DNA of 64,000 nucleotides, taken from JAKEFM01 sp035695825 (GTDB lineage: Bacteria; Planctomycetota; UBA1135; JAKEFM01). Within the stretch, counting starts at the first letter, position 1; the number at the start of each line of letters is the position of its first letter. Positions 52,414-61,389 of this stretch are shown here, one piece after another. The position numbers were made by a program, and so were the translations under genes. Location: the NCBI GenBank assembly GCA_035695825.1, contig DASRRH010000022.1, positions 124,001-188,000 of the forward strand, given 5' to 3'. Under the pieces are notes generated by a model that was not told the DNA's origin, did no database searches, and saw nothing but the letters and a program-made list of their open reading frames with translations.

Positions 52414-55236
52414 CTACGGCGGCCCGATCAGGACGAAGGGAGCCCAGTCGAAGGGCTCGCGGTGGGAGGAGGAGGCTGCGACCCGGTGGCGGGCGATCGC
52501 GAGGGCCTCCGCGGGTCCCCTCCCCGCGCGCATCTCCGCGTAGAACGCCTCCATCGTCCGGGCCGCCGCCTCGTCGTCGACCGGCCAGAGGGAGACGACG
52601 AGGCGCGACGCCCCGGCGAGCACGAACGCGTGGGCGAGCCCGAGCACGCCCGCGCCACGGCGGCGCTCCCCGCGGCCGGTCGAGCAGCCGGAGAGGACGA
52701 CGAGGTCGGGCGAGAGATTGAGTCCGTAAACCTCGTGGGGCCAGAGGACCGCCTCCTCTCCTTCCCCGGCGGAGAAGCGCAGCCCCACGGCCTGTCGTCG
52801 CTTCTGGCCGTGCAAGGCGAGGTGCAGGACGCGGACGTCCCCGATGCGCTCGAGGAGCGAGTCCTTCCGGCACGAGGCGCCCTCGAGCCGTACCACTTGC
52901 GAGCGGTCGAACGAACCGGCGACCGCGGCGACCTCGGCGTCGGCGAACGCGAGATCCGGCGCTCCGCTCGCCCCGGAGGCGAGGAGCACCGCTCCCCCGT
53001 CAAGCCCCCCGCGGGCCCGTGCGCGCCGATCCATCTCGAGGAGGACGGCGCACGAGGGGGCGTAGGAGAGGATCGGGCCCCCGGAAGGTTCCCCGGTCCG
53101 CGCGCCCGCGGGCGCGAACGCGTCGAAGGGGATCTCCTCGAGCGCCCCGTCCGGGACGATCACGGCCCGGCCTCCGGAGAGGAGCGCGCGGGCGTCGGCG
53201 GGGAGGAGCGTCTCGCCGAGCGCCTTCGCGAGGCCCGGGAAGCAGTGCCGGGCCTGGGGCACGAGGCCCGAGCGCTCGGCCATGGAGAGGAAGGCCTCCG
53301 CCCGGGCCTCGAGGGGACCGCGCGCGGGCAGGCGGCGGACCGATAGTCCGGCGGGCCCGAGCGAGAAGAGGAACGATTCCTGCTCCCCGACGAAGTAGAG
53401 GAGGATCGCGGCTCCGGAGGACCGGACGAACCCCGCCGCGCGGGCGAACGAGGCGGGCTCGAGCACGACGGACGCCCCGCTGCCGCCTTCTCGGGCCTGG
53501 CGGGCGATCTCGGCCAGTTCCTCCCGGACCCGGTCGATTTCGCCCCGAAGCCGCTCGGCGCTCGCCGCGTCGGCGGCCCCCTCGACCGCCGTACAGAGAA
53601 GCCGGTAGCGCCGCCAGCGCGCCTCCCTACGCGCGCGGAGGTCCGGGGGGAGCTCGGAGGCGGGGTCAATTCCGATCTCGCGGAGGTCGCCGAGGAGGGA
53701 GCGTGCGCGCGCCCACTCCGCGAACTCGAACGCGCGGTCGAGGTCGCGCGGGGCGCCCCGCGCGACGAGTCCACGGATGGTCGCCTCCGCGGCGACGCGG
53801 GCGCCTCCCCCCTCGAAGAGGAGGTCTCGTCCGCGATCGGTGGCGGGGGTCGCGAGGAGGGGCTCGAAGGCCGCGCGCGCCCGGAGCCCCGTCTCGATCG
53901 CGCGGTCTCGCTCCCCCGCAGCAAGGAGGGCGGCGGCCTGTCTCGCGAGGGCGTTGGCGAGGGTCTCCGCGTCGCCGGCCCGGAGGGCCGCCTCCCGCGC
54001 GCGGTCGAACTCGCCGGCCGCCCGGAGCGGCTCCCCCGCCTCCGCGGCAAGGAAGGCGAGGTCGTGGCGCGCCCGCGCCTCCACGAACGGGAACCGGTCC
54101 GCGGCGCGCTCCACGGCCTCCTCGAAGCGAGCGCGCGCCGTCTCCGGGTTTCCGGCCCGGAAGGCGGCCATCCCGGCGACGACGAGGGCGTACGGGCGCC
54201 GGATCGGGTCCGACCCGACGAGCTCGAGTGCGCGCGCCGCGAAGCGCACCGCGCCCGCGACGTCCTCGGTGAGGAGGGCGGCGCGGGCCCGCCGTTCCGC
54301 GATCGTCGGGGCGAGATCGGGGTCTCCGGCGGCGGAAATCTCGGCCTCGGCGAGGGCGGACAGGGCGAACCCGAGGTCGTGTTTGGCGAGGTGCACCTCC
54401 GCCACGCCGAGGAGCGCACGTGCCTTTCCGGTGGGCGAACCCGCTTCCGCGGCGCGGGCGAGGGCCTCGCGGAACACCCGGAGCGCCTCCTCCTTCTCTC
54501 CCTCGGCAAGGGCGAGCGTCCCCCGGCGCGCCAGAATCTCCGCCTCCGTCTCCGGGTCGCGGGCCGACCGCGCTGCGGAGATCCCCTCGTCGAAGGACGA
54601 GCGCCACCCCGCGTCGCCGGCGTATGCGCGCGCCCGGCCGAGGTCCGCGAGCGCCAGCGCCTCTCCAGAGCGCGAGCGGATGCGGCGCAGCGCCAGGATC
54701 GCTTCCCGGAGGTGCGCCGCCGCCGCAGGGAAGTCGCCCCGACCACAGGCGAGCTTCGCCCGCAAGTCCTCCGCGACGGCGAGGCGATCAGGGTTGTCGA
54801 TCCGCCGGAGGATCTCGGCCGCCTCGGCGGCTGCTGCTTCCGCGGCCGCCGCGTCGGCCCGCGCGAGGGCCTCGTTCGCCCGCGCGATCCGCTCCTTCCC
54901 CCGACGATCCTCCCGGAGCGCCTCGTCGGAGAAGTCCCGGTAAAGCCGCACGCGGACCGAGGGGCCCTCGAGCCCGTATTCGCGCGCGAACCGGCCGGCC
55001 GCCGCCTCGAGCTCACGGAGCGTCGAGGCCGCAGCCTCGTCCCCGGAGAGCCGGCCGTCGAGGTAGCGGTCAAGGAGGAGGTGGAAGCCGTCGATCTCCT
55101 GGCGGGGAGGGCGCCCCGGCGCCTGGCTCGGGGCGCCGGTCGCGCCGGGGAGGAAGAGCGCGAGCCCGACGAGAGCGAACCCGGACCGGGCGCGGGCGAG
55201 GCGGAGGAGGCCGGGAGGCCGCGCCCCGAGACGCAT
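52414..55236 (-). CDS. Exported TPR-CHAT domain protease
   Basis: 940 residues. Sec signal peptide (SGFALVGLALFLPGATGA), then about 12-14 TPR-like helix pairs (about 60-560, for example ARALLGVAEVHLAKHDLGFA, RRPYALVVAGMAAFRAGNPE) and a C-terminal CHAT (caspase-like, clan CD) domain from about 640. The catalytic dyad is present: His809 in VLHLALHGQKRR and Cys851 in VVLSGCSTGRGE, followed by GVLGLAHAFVLAGASRLVVS and the WPVDDEAAARTMEAFY end. The start ATG shares one base with the stop of the anti-sigma-like gene (TGATG). CHAT peptidases cleave after specific residues in substrate proteins; here the signal peptide puts it outside the cytoplasm, next to a membrane protein with an extracytoplasmic domain, so that domain is the obvious substrate candidate. 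This is inference. Confidence 0.85.
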   Translation of the reverse strand: MRLGARPPGLLRLARARSGFALVGLALFLPGATGAPSQAPGRPPRQEIDGFHLLLDRYLDGRLSGDEAAASTLRELEAAAGRFAREYGLEGPSVRVRLYRDFSDEALREDRRGKERIARANEALARADAAAAEAAAAEAAEILRRIDNPDRLAVAEDLRAKLACGRGDFPAAAAHLREAILALRRIRSRSGEALALADLGRARAYAGDAGWRSSFDEGISAARSARDPETEAEILARRGTLALAEGEKEEALRVFREALARAAEAGSPTGKARALLGVAEVHLAKHDLGFALSALAEAEISAAGDPDLAPTIAERRARAALLTEDVAGAVRFAARALELVGSDPIRRPYALVVAGMAAFRAGNPETARARFEEAVERAADRFPFVEARARHDLAFLAAEAGEPLRAAGEFDRAREAALRAGDAETLANALARQAAALLAAGERDRAIETGLRARAAFEPLLATPATDRGRDLLFEGGGARVAAEATIRGLVARGAPRDLDRAFEFAEWARARSLLGDLREIGIDPASELPPDLRARREARWRRYRLLCTAVEGAADAASAERLRGEIDRVREELAEIARQAREGGSGASVVLEPASFARAAGFVRSSGAAILLYFVGEQESFLFSLGPAGLSVRRLPARGPLEARAEAFLSMAERSGLVPQARHCFPGLAKALGETLLPADARALLSGGRAVIVPDGALEEIPFDAFAPAGARTGEPSGGPILSYAPSCAVLLEMDRRARARGGLDGGAVLLASGASGAPDLAFADAEVAAVAGSFDRSQVVRLEGASCRKDSLLERIGDVRVLHLALHGQKRRQAVGLRFSAGEGEEAVLWPHEVYGLNLSPDLVVLSGCSTGRGERRRGAGVLGLAHAFVLAGASRLVVSLWPVDDEAAARTMEAFYAEMRAGRGPAEALAIARHRVAASSSHREPFDWAPFVLIGPP

Positions 55237-56669
55237 CAGCGCGGCGGCGGGGCGAGGAGCGTGCGGGCCGCCTGGACGTCGACCTCGAGGCTCCGGGCGA
55301 TGCTCTCGAAGAGCTCGCGCACCCCCGGGTCCGTGAGGGAGGGGTCGGAGGCGAGGAGTTCGCGCATCGCGTCGACGTAGAGCTCGGCGCGCAGGTAGTG
55401 GTTCGCGGCGAGGAAGTGGCCGGCCGCGGGGGAGGAGCGCGTCCGCTCGCGCAGGGCCTCCGCGGCCCGCAGCTTCGGTTCGGGGTCGGGGTCGAGGTAG
55501 AAGTCGACCGGCCCGACCGCCTCGACGGCCCCTCCCTCGAGCTTCTCGAGCCTCCACTCGAAGGCGTGGTCGGAGTCGTAGTCGAGAGCGGGCGCGTCGG
55601 CAGGATAGGGGATCAAGGGACCCTCGCCCTCGGGCGTCGTCAGGAGGGGGGTCCTCTCCCCCGTGGTGAGGTGCCGGCGAAGACAGACGACGCGGTAGCG
55701 CCCGCGCTCCGCGCCCGGGGAGAAGAGGAAGGAGGGCTTGCGTTCCCGCACCGTGAGGCGCGGCGCGATGAGGGCGGAGCGTTCGGGCATGCCGCGGACC
55801 GTGCGCAGCGGCGGGGAGGTGAGCACCGCGACCAGGGTCCCGCCATCGGGGAGGGGATCGCCCGGACGCGCGGACCGCGGCGTCGCCCGGCTGCCCGGCC
55901 CGACGACCGACAGGCGAGGGAGTCGCCCCTCCGAGGCGTCGAGGAGGATGAGGTCTTCGGGGCCCGGATTCTCGATCCGGACGTCGCCCGGGATGGATTC
56001 TCCCGCCCGCAGGGGGAGGGTCCCCTCGGACGTGATCCGGCGCGCATGGGTGTTCGGAGACGCGACGATCCAGTGATCCCCGCGGGTGCCGCGGGCCTCG
56101 AGGAGGAGGACGACCGCGAGCGCGATCGAGGCGGCGGCGGCGAGAGCCGGCAGGAGGGCCTTGGGACGCCGGGGCCATCTCGGGCGCAGAGGCGTGCGCA
56201 GGACGGTGCCGTCGGAGGGCGTCTCGGCGACCCGTCTCTCGACCGTGCGCATCAGCTCGGCGATCGAAGGGACGGGAGCAGGGGGCGCGTCGTCGGAGGC
56301 CGCATCGCCCCGGAGGACCTCCCGGATCGGGGAGGCGGTGCGGTCGAGCGTGCGGATCCTGTCGACCTCCCGGACGCAGGCGGGGCATCGGCGGAGGTGC
56401 GCTTCGAGAGCTGCCACGCGCTCCCCTTCCTCGAACGCCTCGGCGCCGGGTCCCGCGGCATAGTCGTAGATGTCCTCGGGAGAGGGGTGGGCGCCGTGCA
56501 GGGCTCCCTTTAGGCCGCGGAGGGTCCCCTCGAGCTTCTTCAGCCTCTCGACGATGGAGAAGCACTCTCCGCAGGAAGCGATGTGCACATCGAACCGGCG
56601 CTTCTCGTCCCCCTCGAGGAGGTCGAAGACGAGCGCCAGCTCCCGCCAGTTCCGGTTGCAGTCCTTCAC
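55236..56669 (-). CDS. Membrane anti-sigma-like protein with two ZAS zinc motifs
   Basis: 477 residues. Cytosolic N-terminus with two H-x3-C-x2-C zinc-binding (ZAS, zf-HC2-like) motifs: His29/Cys33/Cys36 (HIASCGEC) and His91/Cys95/Cys98 (HLRRCPAC), separated by a linker (HPSPEDIYDYAAGPGAEAFE). One membrane helix (about 171-193, LLPALAAAASIALAVVLLLE), then about 280 residues outside with a beta-sandwich-like region (DHWIVASPNTHARRITSEG, GESIPGDVRIENPGPEDLIL) and a helical C-terminus (KLRAAEALRERTRSSPAAGH). ZAS motifs sequester ECF sigma factors; two in one protein is unusual. GTG 56669 is the only start near the first motif; its ribosome binding site is weak. Its stop is coupled to the CHAT gene and the sigma gene lies 161 bases upstream. 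Confidence 0.82.
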   Translation of the reverse strand: MKDCNRNWRELALVFDLLEGDEKRRFDVHIASCGECFSIVERLKKLEGTLRGLKGALHGAHPSPEDIYDYAAGPGAEAFEEGERVAALEAHLRRCPACVREVDRIRTLDRTASPIREVLRGDAASDDAPPAPVPSIAELMRTVERRVAETPSDGTVLRTPLRPRWPRRPKALLPALAAAASIALAVVLLLEARGTRGDHWIVASPNTHARRITSEGTLPLRAGESIPGDVRIENPGPEDLILLDASEGRLPRLSVVGPGSRATPRSARPGDPLPDGGTLVAVLTSPPLRTVRGMPERSALIAPRLTVRERKPSFLFSPGAERGRYRVVCLRRHLTTGERTPLLTTPEGEGPLIPYPADAPALDYDSDHAFEWRLEKLEGGAVEAVGPVDFYLDPDPEPKLRAAEALRERTRSSPAAGHFLAANHYLRAELYVDAMRELLASDPSLTDPGVRELFESIARSLEVDVQAARTLLAPPPR

Positions 56670-56829
56670 GGGATGCTCGCTGCTCCGAGGTCCGCCGCTC
56701 GGTCTCGGGCGGAGCGCCGTGCTCCGCCCGTCGGCCCGGCCTTCATCGCGGCCCCCTCCGAGCCAATCCAACATCCGCAGATCTCCGGCGGGGTGGGGAA
56801 GGGGGGCAGCCTGACAGGCGTGTAAGGGT

Positions 56830-57438
56830 TCACGCGAGGGGTTCCCCGATGCGGGCGAGCACCTCTCGCCGCACGGCCGCCACCGCCTTCTTGAGCCTGT
56901 ACTTCGCCTGGTCGATCGTGATGTCGAGGGCCGCCGCAACCCCTTCGTGCGTAGCCTCTTCGACGAACCGGAGGCGGAGCACCTCCCGGTCCAGAGGAGT
57001 GAACCCCGCGAGCACGCGATTGAGGATCGAGGCCACCTCCTCCCGGGCGAGGTGATCCGAGGGGTCGGGGTCGTCGCTCGCTCGTTCGGGGGGGCGCTCC
57101 CCGGTCGTAACGAGATGGATCTGTCGCTTGGCCTCTTTCTTGCGGATGACGTCGATCGCCCGGCACCAGAGGACCCGGTGGAGCCAGGGAGCGAAGGGCC
57201 CTTTGGCCGGGTCGTAGCGGCCTCGCCGCAGAAGCTCGAGGGAGTGGAGGGTGAGGTTCTGGAAGCAATCGTCGCGCCGAGAGCGGTTCGCCTCGAAGGA
57301 GGAGATCGTGTGGAAGAAGAGCCCCCGGTACCGATCGAGGAACTCCCGGGCCGCGTCGGGGTCGCCCCGGAGCATCCCGTCGACGAGATTCCGGTCGTTC
57401 AAGGCTTCCCGGTGTCCGGCCCCCCGGTCGGCGGACAT
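56830..57438 (-). CDS. ECF sigma factor
   Basis: 202 residues. Region 2 (about 35-105: YRGLFFHTISSFEANRSRRD, GPFAPWLHRVLWCRAIDVIR) and region 4 (about 140-195: LAGFTPLDREVLRLRFVEEA, GVAAALDITIDQAKYRLKKA) with the helix-turn-helix are complete; there is no region 1.1, typical of an ECF. A charged insertion between the two regions (KKEAKRQIHLVTTGERPPER) is longer than usual. ATG 57438 has GGGAG four bases upstream. It is the first gene of the set sigma, anti-sigma-like, CHAT, secreted protein, and probably controls its own operon and others when released. The 160-base gap before the anti-sigma gene may hold a promoter. Confidence 0.85.
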   Translation of the reverse strand: MSADRGAGHREALNDRNLVDGMLRGDPDAAREFLDRYRGLFFHTISSFEANRSRRDDCFQNLTLHSLELLRRGRYDPAKGPFAPWLHRVLWCRAIDVIRKKEAKRQIHLVTTGERPPERASDDPDPSDHLAREEVASILNRVLAGFTPLDREVLRLRFVEEATHEGVAAALDITIDQAKYRLKKAVAAVRREVLARIGEPLA

Positions 57439-57506
57439 GGGACTCCCTTACCCCAACCCCTCTCCGGGCGCAACGCTGCGCCGGAGGGCGGGGGGATGCG
57501 CGAACC

Positions 57507-57512
57507 TATAAT
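57507..57512 (+). promoter_or_regulatory. Putative -10 element TATAAT
   Basis: A perfect consensus TATAAT, 28 bases before the hexuloisomerase ATG (57540). No good -35 hexamer at the expected distance. Confidence 0.45.
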
Positions 57513-57539
57513 CCGTCCCCTTCGCGACGGCGGGACCGG

Positions 57540-58079
57540 ATGACCGACTTCCCCGACCTCGTCCGACGGATCGCCGCGGCGGCCGTCGATTCGGCCTCGG
57601 CCGTCGACCGGCGGGGGTTCGACGCCTTTCTCGACGAGGTCCGGCGGGCGAAGCAGGTCCTCTTCTACGGGGCCGGCCGAACGGGGTTCCTCGCCCGGCT
57701 CGCCGTCGTGCGGTGGCGCCACCTCGGCCTCCGCGCCTGGTTCATCGGCGAGGCGGCGACCCCTCCGGCCAGCCCGGGCGACCTCTGCGTCGTCTGCTCG
57801 GGCTCCGGCGAGACGGCGACCTCCCTCGCCGTCGGGCGGGCCGCTCGGGGGGCCGGCGCCCGGCTGGCGTTCATCACGGAGGCCGGGCGCGCCCCGAAGG
57901 ACCTGCGGACGGATCACGTCGTCGAGATCCCCGTCGGGGAACGCCACGGCGCCGCGCCGCTCGGGACGGTTTTCGAGCACGCCCTCCTCCTCCTCCTCGA
58001 CGCCGCCGCGGTGCGACTCGCCGCGGAGCTCGGCCAGACCGAGCGCCAGATGCGGAGGCGGCACACGAACATCACCTGA
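57540..58079 (+). CDS. hxlB: 6-phospho-3-hexuloisomerase
   Basis: SIS-domain isomerase of 179 residues that interconverts 3-hexulose 6-phosphate and fructose 6-phosphate (ribulose monophosphate pathway or archaeal pentose synthesis). Landmarks: VLFYGAGRTGFLARLAVVRW, HLGLRAWFIGEAATPPASPG, LCVVCSGSGETATSLAVG (phosphosugar-binding SIS loop), PLGTVFEHALLLLLDAAA and the family-specific C-terminal R-x3-H-T-N-I (MRRRHTNIT). ATG 57540 with a TATAAT 28 bases upstream. Hexulose-phosphate synthase is not adjacent, so in this genome it may instead run the reverse way to make pentoses. Bacterial partner gene elsewhere is expected. Confidence 0.87.
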   Translation: MTDFPDLVRRIAAAAVDSASAVDRRGFDAFLDEVRRAKQVLFYGAGRTGFLARLAVVRWRHLGLRAWFIGEAATPPASPGDLCVVCSGSGETATSLAVGRAARGAGARLAFITEAGRAPKDLRTDHVVEIPVGERHGAAPLGTVFEHALLLLLDAAAVRLAAELGQTERQMRRRHTNIT

Positions 58080-58086
58080 CCCGGGC

Positions 58087-58116
58087 TTCGACCTGCGGGA
58101 GGGAGCGTTCTAGAAT
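58087..58116 (+). promoter_or_regulatory. Putative promoter of the beta-oxidation operon
   Basis: TTCGAC (58087-58092), 18-base spacer, TAGAAT (58111-58116), 34 bases before the thiolase ATG. Predicted leader about 27 bases. Confidence 0.45.
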
Positions 58117-58149
58117 CTTTCCTTCTCCTCCCCGGGGGGCCGCCGGACC

Positions 58150-59328
58150 ATGCGAAACGTCTTCATCACGAGCGCCTGCCGCACGCCGGTCGGGAAGTTC
58201 CTCGGGGCTCTCTCCTCCCTCCCGGCGCCCGAGCTCGGCGCGATCGCCGTCCGAGAGGCGGTGCGCCGGTCCGGGATCGGCCCCGAGGCGATCGAGGAGG
58301 TGATCGTCGGGTGCGTCCTCCAGGCGGGGCTCGGCCAGGCTCCGGCCCGGCAGGTGCTCCGCAAGGCCGGCATCCCCGACGCGGTGGGCGCCTTCACGGT
58401 GAACAAGGTCTGCGGTTCGAGTCTGAAGGCCGCGATCCTCGCCGCGCAGGCGATCCGCGGCGGGGACGCGGACGTCGTCGTCGCGGCCGGCATGGAGTCG
58501 ATGTCGAACGCCCCCTACCTCCTTCCCGGCGCGCGGACCGGCATGCGCCTTGGAGACGCGAAGCTCGTCGACTCGATGATCTTCGACGGGCTCTGGGACC
58601 CCTACAACGACATCCACATGGGGTCCACGGGGGAGCTCGTCGCCGAGAAATACGGCGTGTCCCGCGGGGACCAGGACGCCTTCGCGGTCGAGAGCCACCG
58701 ACGCGCCGTCGCCGCGGAACGGGGGGGGAAGTTCGCGGCGGAGGTCGTTCCGGTCACGGTCCGGGGGAAGAAAGGGGAAGCGACCGTGGCCGCGGACGAG
58801 GGGCCGCGGCCGGACGCGAGCCTCGAGGTTCTCGCCCGGCTCAAGCCTGCCTTCAAGGAGGGGGGGACCGTGACGGCGGGGAACGCCTCGACGATCAACG
58901 ACGGGGCGGCCGCCCTCGTCCTCATGTCCGAGGAGAAGGCCCGCGCCCTCGGCGCGAGGCCCCTCGCCCGGGTCCTCGGCTACGCGACGGGGGGGCTCGC
59001 CCCCGAGTGGGTCATGATGGCCCCGACGGTCGCGATCCGGAGCCTCTGCGCGCGGACGGGGCTCGCGCTCGACCGGTTCGAGCTCGTCGAGATCAACGAG
59101 GCCTTCGCCGCCCAGATGGTGGCGCTCCGGCGGGAGCTCGCGATCGACCCCGAGCGGCTGAACGTGAACGGGGGGGCGATCGCGCTCGGCCATCCGATCG
59201 GCGCCTCGGGGGCCCGGATCCTGACGACGCTCCTCCATGCGATGGCCGACCGCGGGGCGAGTCACGGCCTCGCCGCGCTCTGCCTGGGCGGCGGCAACGC
59301 GGTCGCGATGGCCGTCGAGCGGGCCTAG
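58150..59328 (+). CDS. Acetyl-CoA acetyltransferase (thiolase)
   Basis: 392 residues, biosynthetic/degradative thiolase II family: acetoacetyl-CoA + CoA to 2 acetyl-CoA, or the reverse. Catalytic Cys88 in VNKVCGSSLKA, His in EINEAFAAQ and in GGAIALGHPIGASGARIL, and the second Cys in AALCLGGGNAVAM are all present. The chain has the full length. ATG 58150 is the first gene of a three-gene run with 3-hydroxyacyl-CoA dehydrogenase and acyl-CoA dehydrogenase; gaps are 16 and 4 bases. Gene could act in butanoate oxidation or in polyhydroxybutyrate metabolism; the rest of the operon favours oxidation. Confidence 0.93.
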   Translation: MRNVFITSACRTPVGKFLGALSSLPAPELGAIAVREAVRRSGIGPEAIEEVIVGCVLQAGLGQAPARQVLRKAGIPDAVGAFTVNKVCGSSLKAAILAAQAIRGGDADVVVAAGMESMSNAPYLLPGARTGMRLGDAKLVDSMIFDGLWDPYNDIHMGSTGELVAEKYGVSRGDQDAFAVESHRRAVAAERGGKFAAEVVPVTVRGKKGEATVAADEGPRPDASLEVLARLKPAFKEGGTVTAGNASTINDGAAALVLMSEEKARALGARPLARVLGYATGGLAPEWVMMAPTVAIRSLCARTGLALDRFELVEINEAFAAQMVALRRELAIDPERLNVNGGAIALGHPIGASGARILTTLLHAMADRGASHGLAALCLGGGNAVAMAVERA

Positions 59329-59344
59329 CCCGCCCGGGGAGCCC

Positions 59345-60208
59345 ATGCCGATCGGAAAGGTCGCCATCGTCGGCGCCGGGACGATGGGGAGCGGGATCGC
59401 CCAGACCTTCGCCTCCCACGGCCACGCCGTCGTCCTCGCGGACCTGAAGGAGGACCTCCTCGCGCGCGGGATGGACGCGATCCGCCGCTCCCTCGCGCGC
59501 CTCGTGAAGAAGGGGGCGTTGCCGGCGGCCGAAGCGGAGAAGGTCGTCGGACGCATCGCCCCGGCGACGGCGCTCGCGGAAGCCCGGGACGCCGGCCTCG
59601 CCGTCGAGGCCGCGACGGAGGACGCCGCCGTCAAGCGCGAGATCTTCCGCTCCCTCGACCGGATCCTCCCCAAGGAGGCGATCCTCGCCTCGAACACCTC
59701 CTCGATCTCGATCACCTCCCTCGCCGCCGCGACCGGCCGGCCGGCGAAGGTGGTCGGGATGCACTTCTTCAACCCCGTTCCGGTCATGAAGCTCGTCGAG
59801 GTGATCCGGGGGGAGCAGACCTCGGAGGAGACCGTCCGAACGGTCCTCGACCTCGCGAAGGCCCTCGGCAAGACCCCCGTCGAGGTCCGCGACTTCCCGG
59901 GCTTCGTCTCGAACCGCGTGCTCATGCCGATGATCAACGAGGCGGTCTACGCCCTGATGGAAGGGGTCGCCGACCGGGACGGCATCGACGCCGTGATGCG
60001 CCTCGGGATGAACCACCCGATGGGGCCGCTCGCCCTCGCCGACCTGATCGGGCTCGACGTCTGCCTCGGCATCCTCGAGGTCCTCCAGCGCGACCTCGGG
60101 GACCCGAAATACCGCCCCTGCCCGCTGCTGCGCCGGATGGTCGCGGCCGGGAAGCTCGGGATGAAGACGGGACGCGGCTTCTACGACTACCTGAAGAAGG
60201 ATGGGTGA
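59345..60208 (+). CDS. 3-hydroxybutyryl-CoA dehydrogenase
   Basis: 287 residues, NAD(P)-dependent 3-hydroxyacyl-CoA dehydrogenase. Rossmann motif VAIVGAGTMGSGIAQTFA (Gly-x-Gly-x2-Gly), ASNTSSISITSLAA, catalytic dyad region GMHFFNPVPVMKLVEVI (His) and DFPGFVSNRVLMPMINEAV (Glu/Asn), and C-terminal LGMNHPMGPLALADLIGLD, GRGFYDYL, all as in short-chain Hbd. ATG 59345 follows GGGGAGCCC. Its stop is four bases before the acyl-CoA dehydrogenase start, so the two are coupled. Confidence 0.94.
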   Translation: MPIGKVAIVGAGTMGSGIAQTFASHGHAVVLADLKEDLLARGMDAIRRSLARLVKKGALPAAEAEKVVGRIAPATALAEARDAGLAVEAATEDAAVKREIFRSLDRILPKEAILASNTSSISITSLAAATGRPAKVVGMHFFNPVPVMKLVEVIRGEQTSEETVRTVLDLAKALGKTPVEVRDFPGFVSNRVLMPMINEAVYALMEGVADRDGIDAVMRLGMNHPMGPLALADLIGLDVCLGILEVLQRDLGDPKYRPCPLLRRMVAAGKLGMKTGRGFYDYLKKDG

Positions 60209-60212
60209 GGGG

Positions 60213-61355
60213 ATGGACTTCTCGTACGGGGAGGACCTCGAGGCGATCCGCCAGACGGCGCGGGAGGTCGCCGAGCGCGAGGTCGCGCCCTTCGCCGCCG
60301 CGTTCGACCGGGAGGAACGCTTCCCGGAGGCGCCGATGCGGCGGTTCGCCGAGCTCGGGTTCCTCGGGATGCTGATCCCGGAGGAGCACGGGGGGATGAA
60401 CCTGGGCAACCTCGCCCTTGCGGTCGTGCTCGAGGAGATCAACCGCGCCTGCGCCTCGACCGGCGTGACCCTCTCCGTCCACAACTCCCTCCTCGGCTCC
60501 CCGATCGTCCGCTTCGGCAACGAGGAGCAGAAGCGCCGCTACCTCCCGCGCGTCGCCTCCGGGGAGATCCTCGGAGCCTACGCCCTCACCGAGCCGAACG
60601 CGGGTTCCGACGCGGGGGCGATGCGCACGCGCGCGGAGAGGCGCGGGGACCGCTTCGTCCTCAACGGGACGAAGATCTGGATCACGAGCGGGGACCGGGC
60701 GGGGCTGGTCGTCGTCTACGCGAAGACCGACCCCGCCGCGCCCCGCGGCAAGGGGATCTCGGCCTTCCTCGTCGAGCCCTCCTTCCGGGGCTTCCGCGCC
60801 GGGAAGAAGGAGAGCAAGACCGGGATCCGCGGCTCCTCGACGGTCGAGCTCCTCTTCGAGGACTGCGAGGTGCCCGAGGCGAACCTCCTCGGCACGCTCC
60901 ACGAGGGGTTCAAGATCGCGATGGACACCCTCGACGGCGGCCGGATCGGGATCGGCGCGCAGGCGGTCGGGATCGGTCGCGCCTGCCTCGAGGCCTCGAT
61001 CAAGTATGCGAAGGAGCGGGTCCAATTCGGACAGCCGATCGCGAACTTCCAGGCGATCCAGTTCAAGGTCGCCGACATGGGGACCGAGCTCGACGCGGCG
61101 CGCCTCCTCGTCCACCGGGCCGCCTGGCTCCGCGACCGTGGCGCCCGATGCACGCGGGAGGCGGCGATGGCGAAGTCGTTCGCCTCGCGGGCCTGCAACC
61201 GCGCGGCCGACGAGGCGGTCCAGATCCACGGGGGGGCGGGGTACACGACCGAGTTCCCCGTCGAGCGCTACCTCCGGGACGCGCGGATCACGGAGATCTA
61301 CGAGGGGGTCACGGACATCCAGCGGATCGTGATCGCGCGGGCGCTGCTCCAGTAG
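60213..61355 (+). CDS. Acyl-CoA dehydrogenase (short-chain type)
   Basis: 380 residues, FAD-dependent acyl-CoA dehydrogenase feeding electrons to ETF. Contains AYALTEPNAGSDAGAMRTRA (first signature), WITSGDRAGLVVVYAKT, the Q-F-G-Q-P-I-A-N-F-Q-A region and QIHGGAGYTTEFPVERYLRDA with the catalytic Glu in EIYEGVTDIQR. I start at ATG 60213 because MDFSYGEDLEAIRQ matches the family start and AAGAAGG lies about 11 bases upstream; ATG 60201 (overlapping the previous gene by eight bases) is possible. ETF genes are not in the window. A G/C hairpin follows. Confidence 0.92.
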   Translation: MDFSYGEDLEAIRQTAREVAEREVAPFAAAFDREERFPEAPMRRFAELGFLGMLIPEEHGGMNLGNLALAVVLEEINRACASTGVTLSVHNSLLGSPIVRFGNEEQKRRYLPRVASGEILGAYALTEPNAGSDAGAMRTRAERRGDRFVLNGTKIWITSGDRAGLVVVYAKTDPAAPRGKGISAFLVEPSFRGFRAGKKESKTGIRGSSTVELLFEDCEVPEANLLGTLHEGFKIAMDTLDGGRIGIGAQAVGIGRACLEASIKYAKERVQFGQPIANFQAIQFKVADMGTELDAARLLVHRAAWLRDRGARCTREAAMAKSFASRACNRAADEAVQIHGGAGYTTEFPVERYLRDARITEIYEGVTDIQRIVIARALLQ

Positions 61356-61389
61356 GGGGGACCGGGACGACCACCCCCCCGGAGAGATG

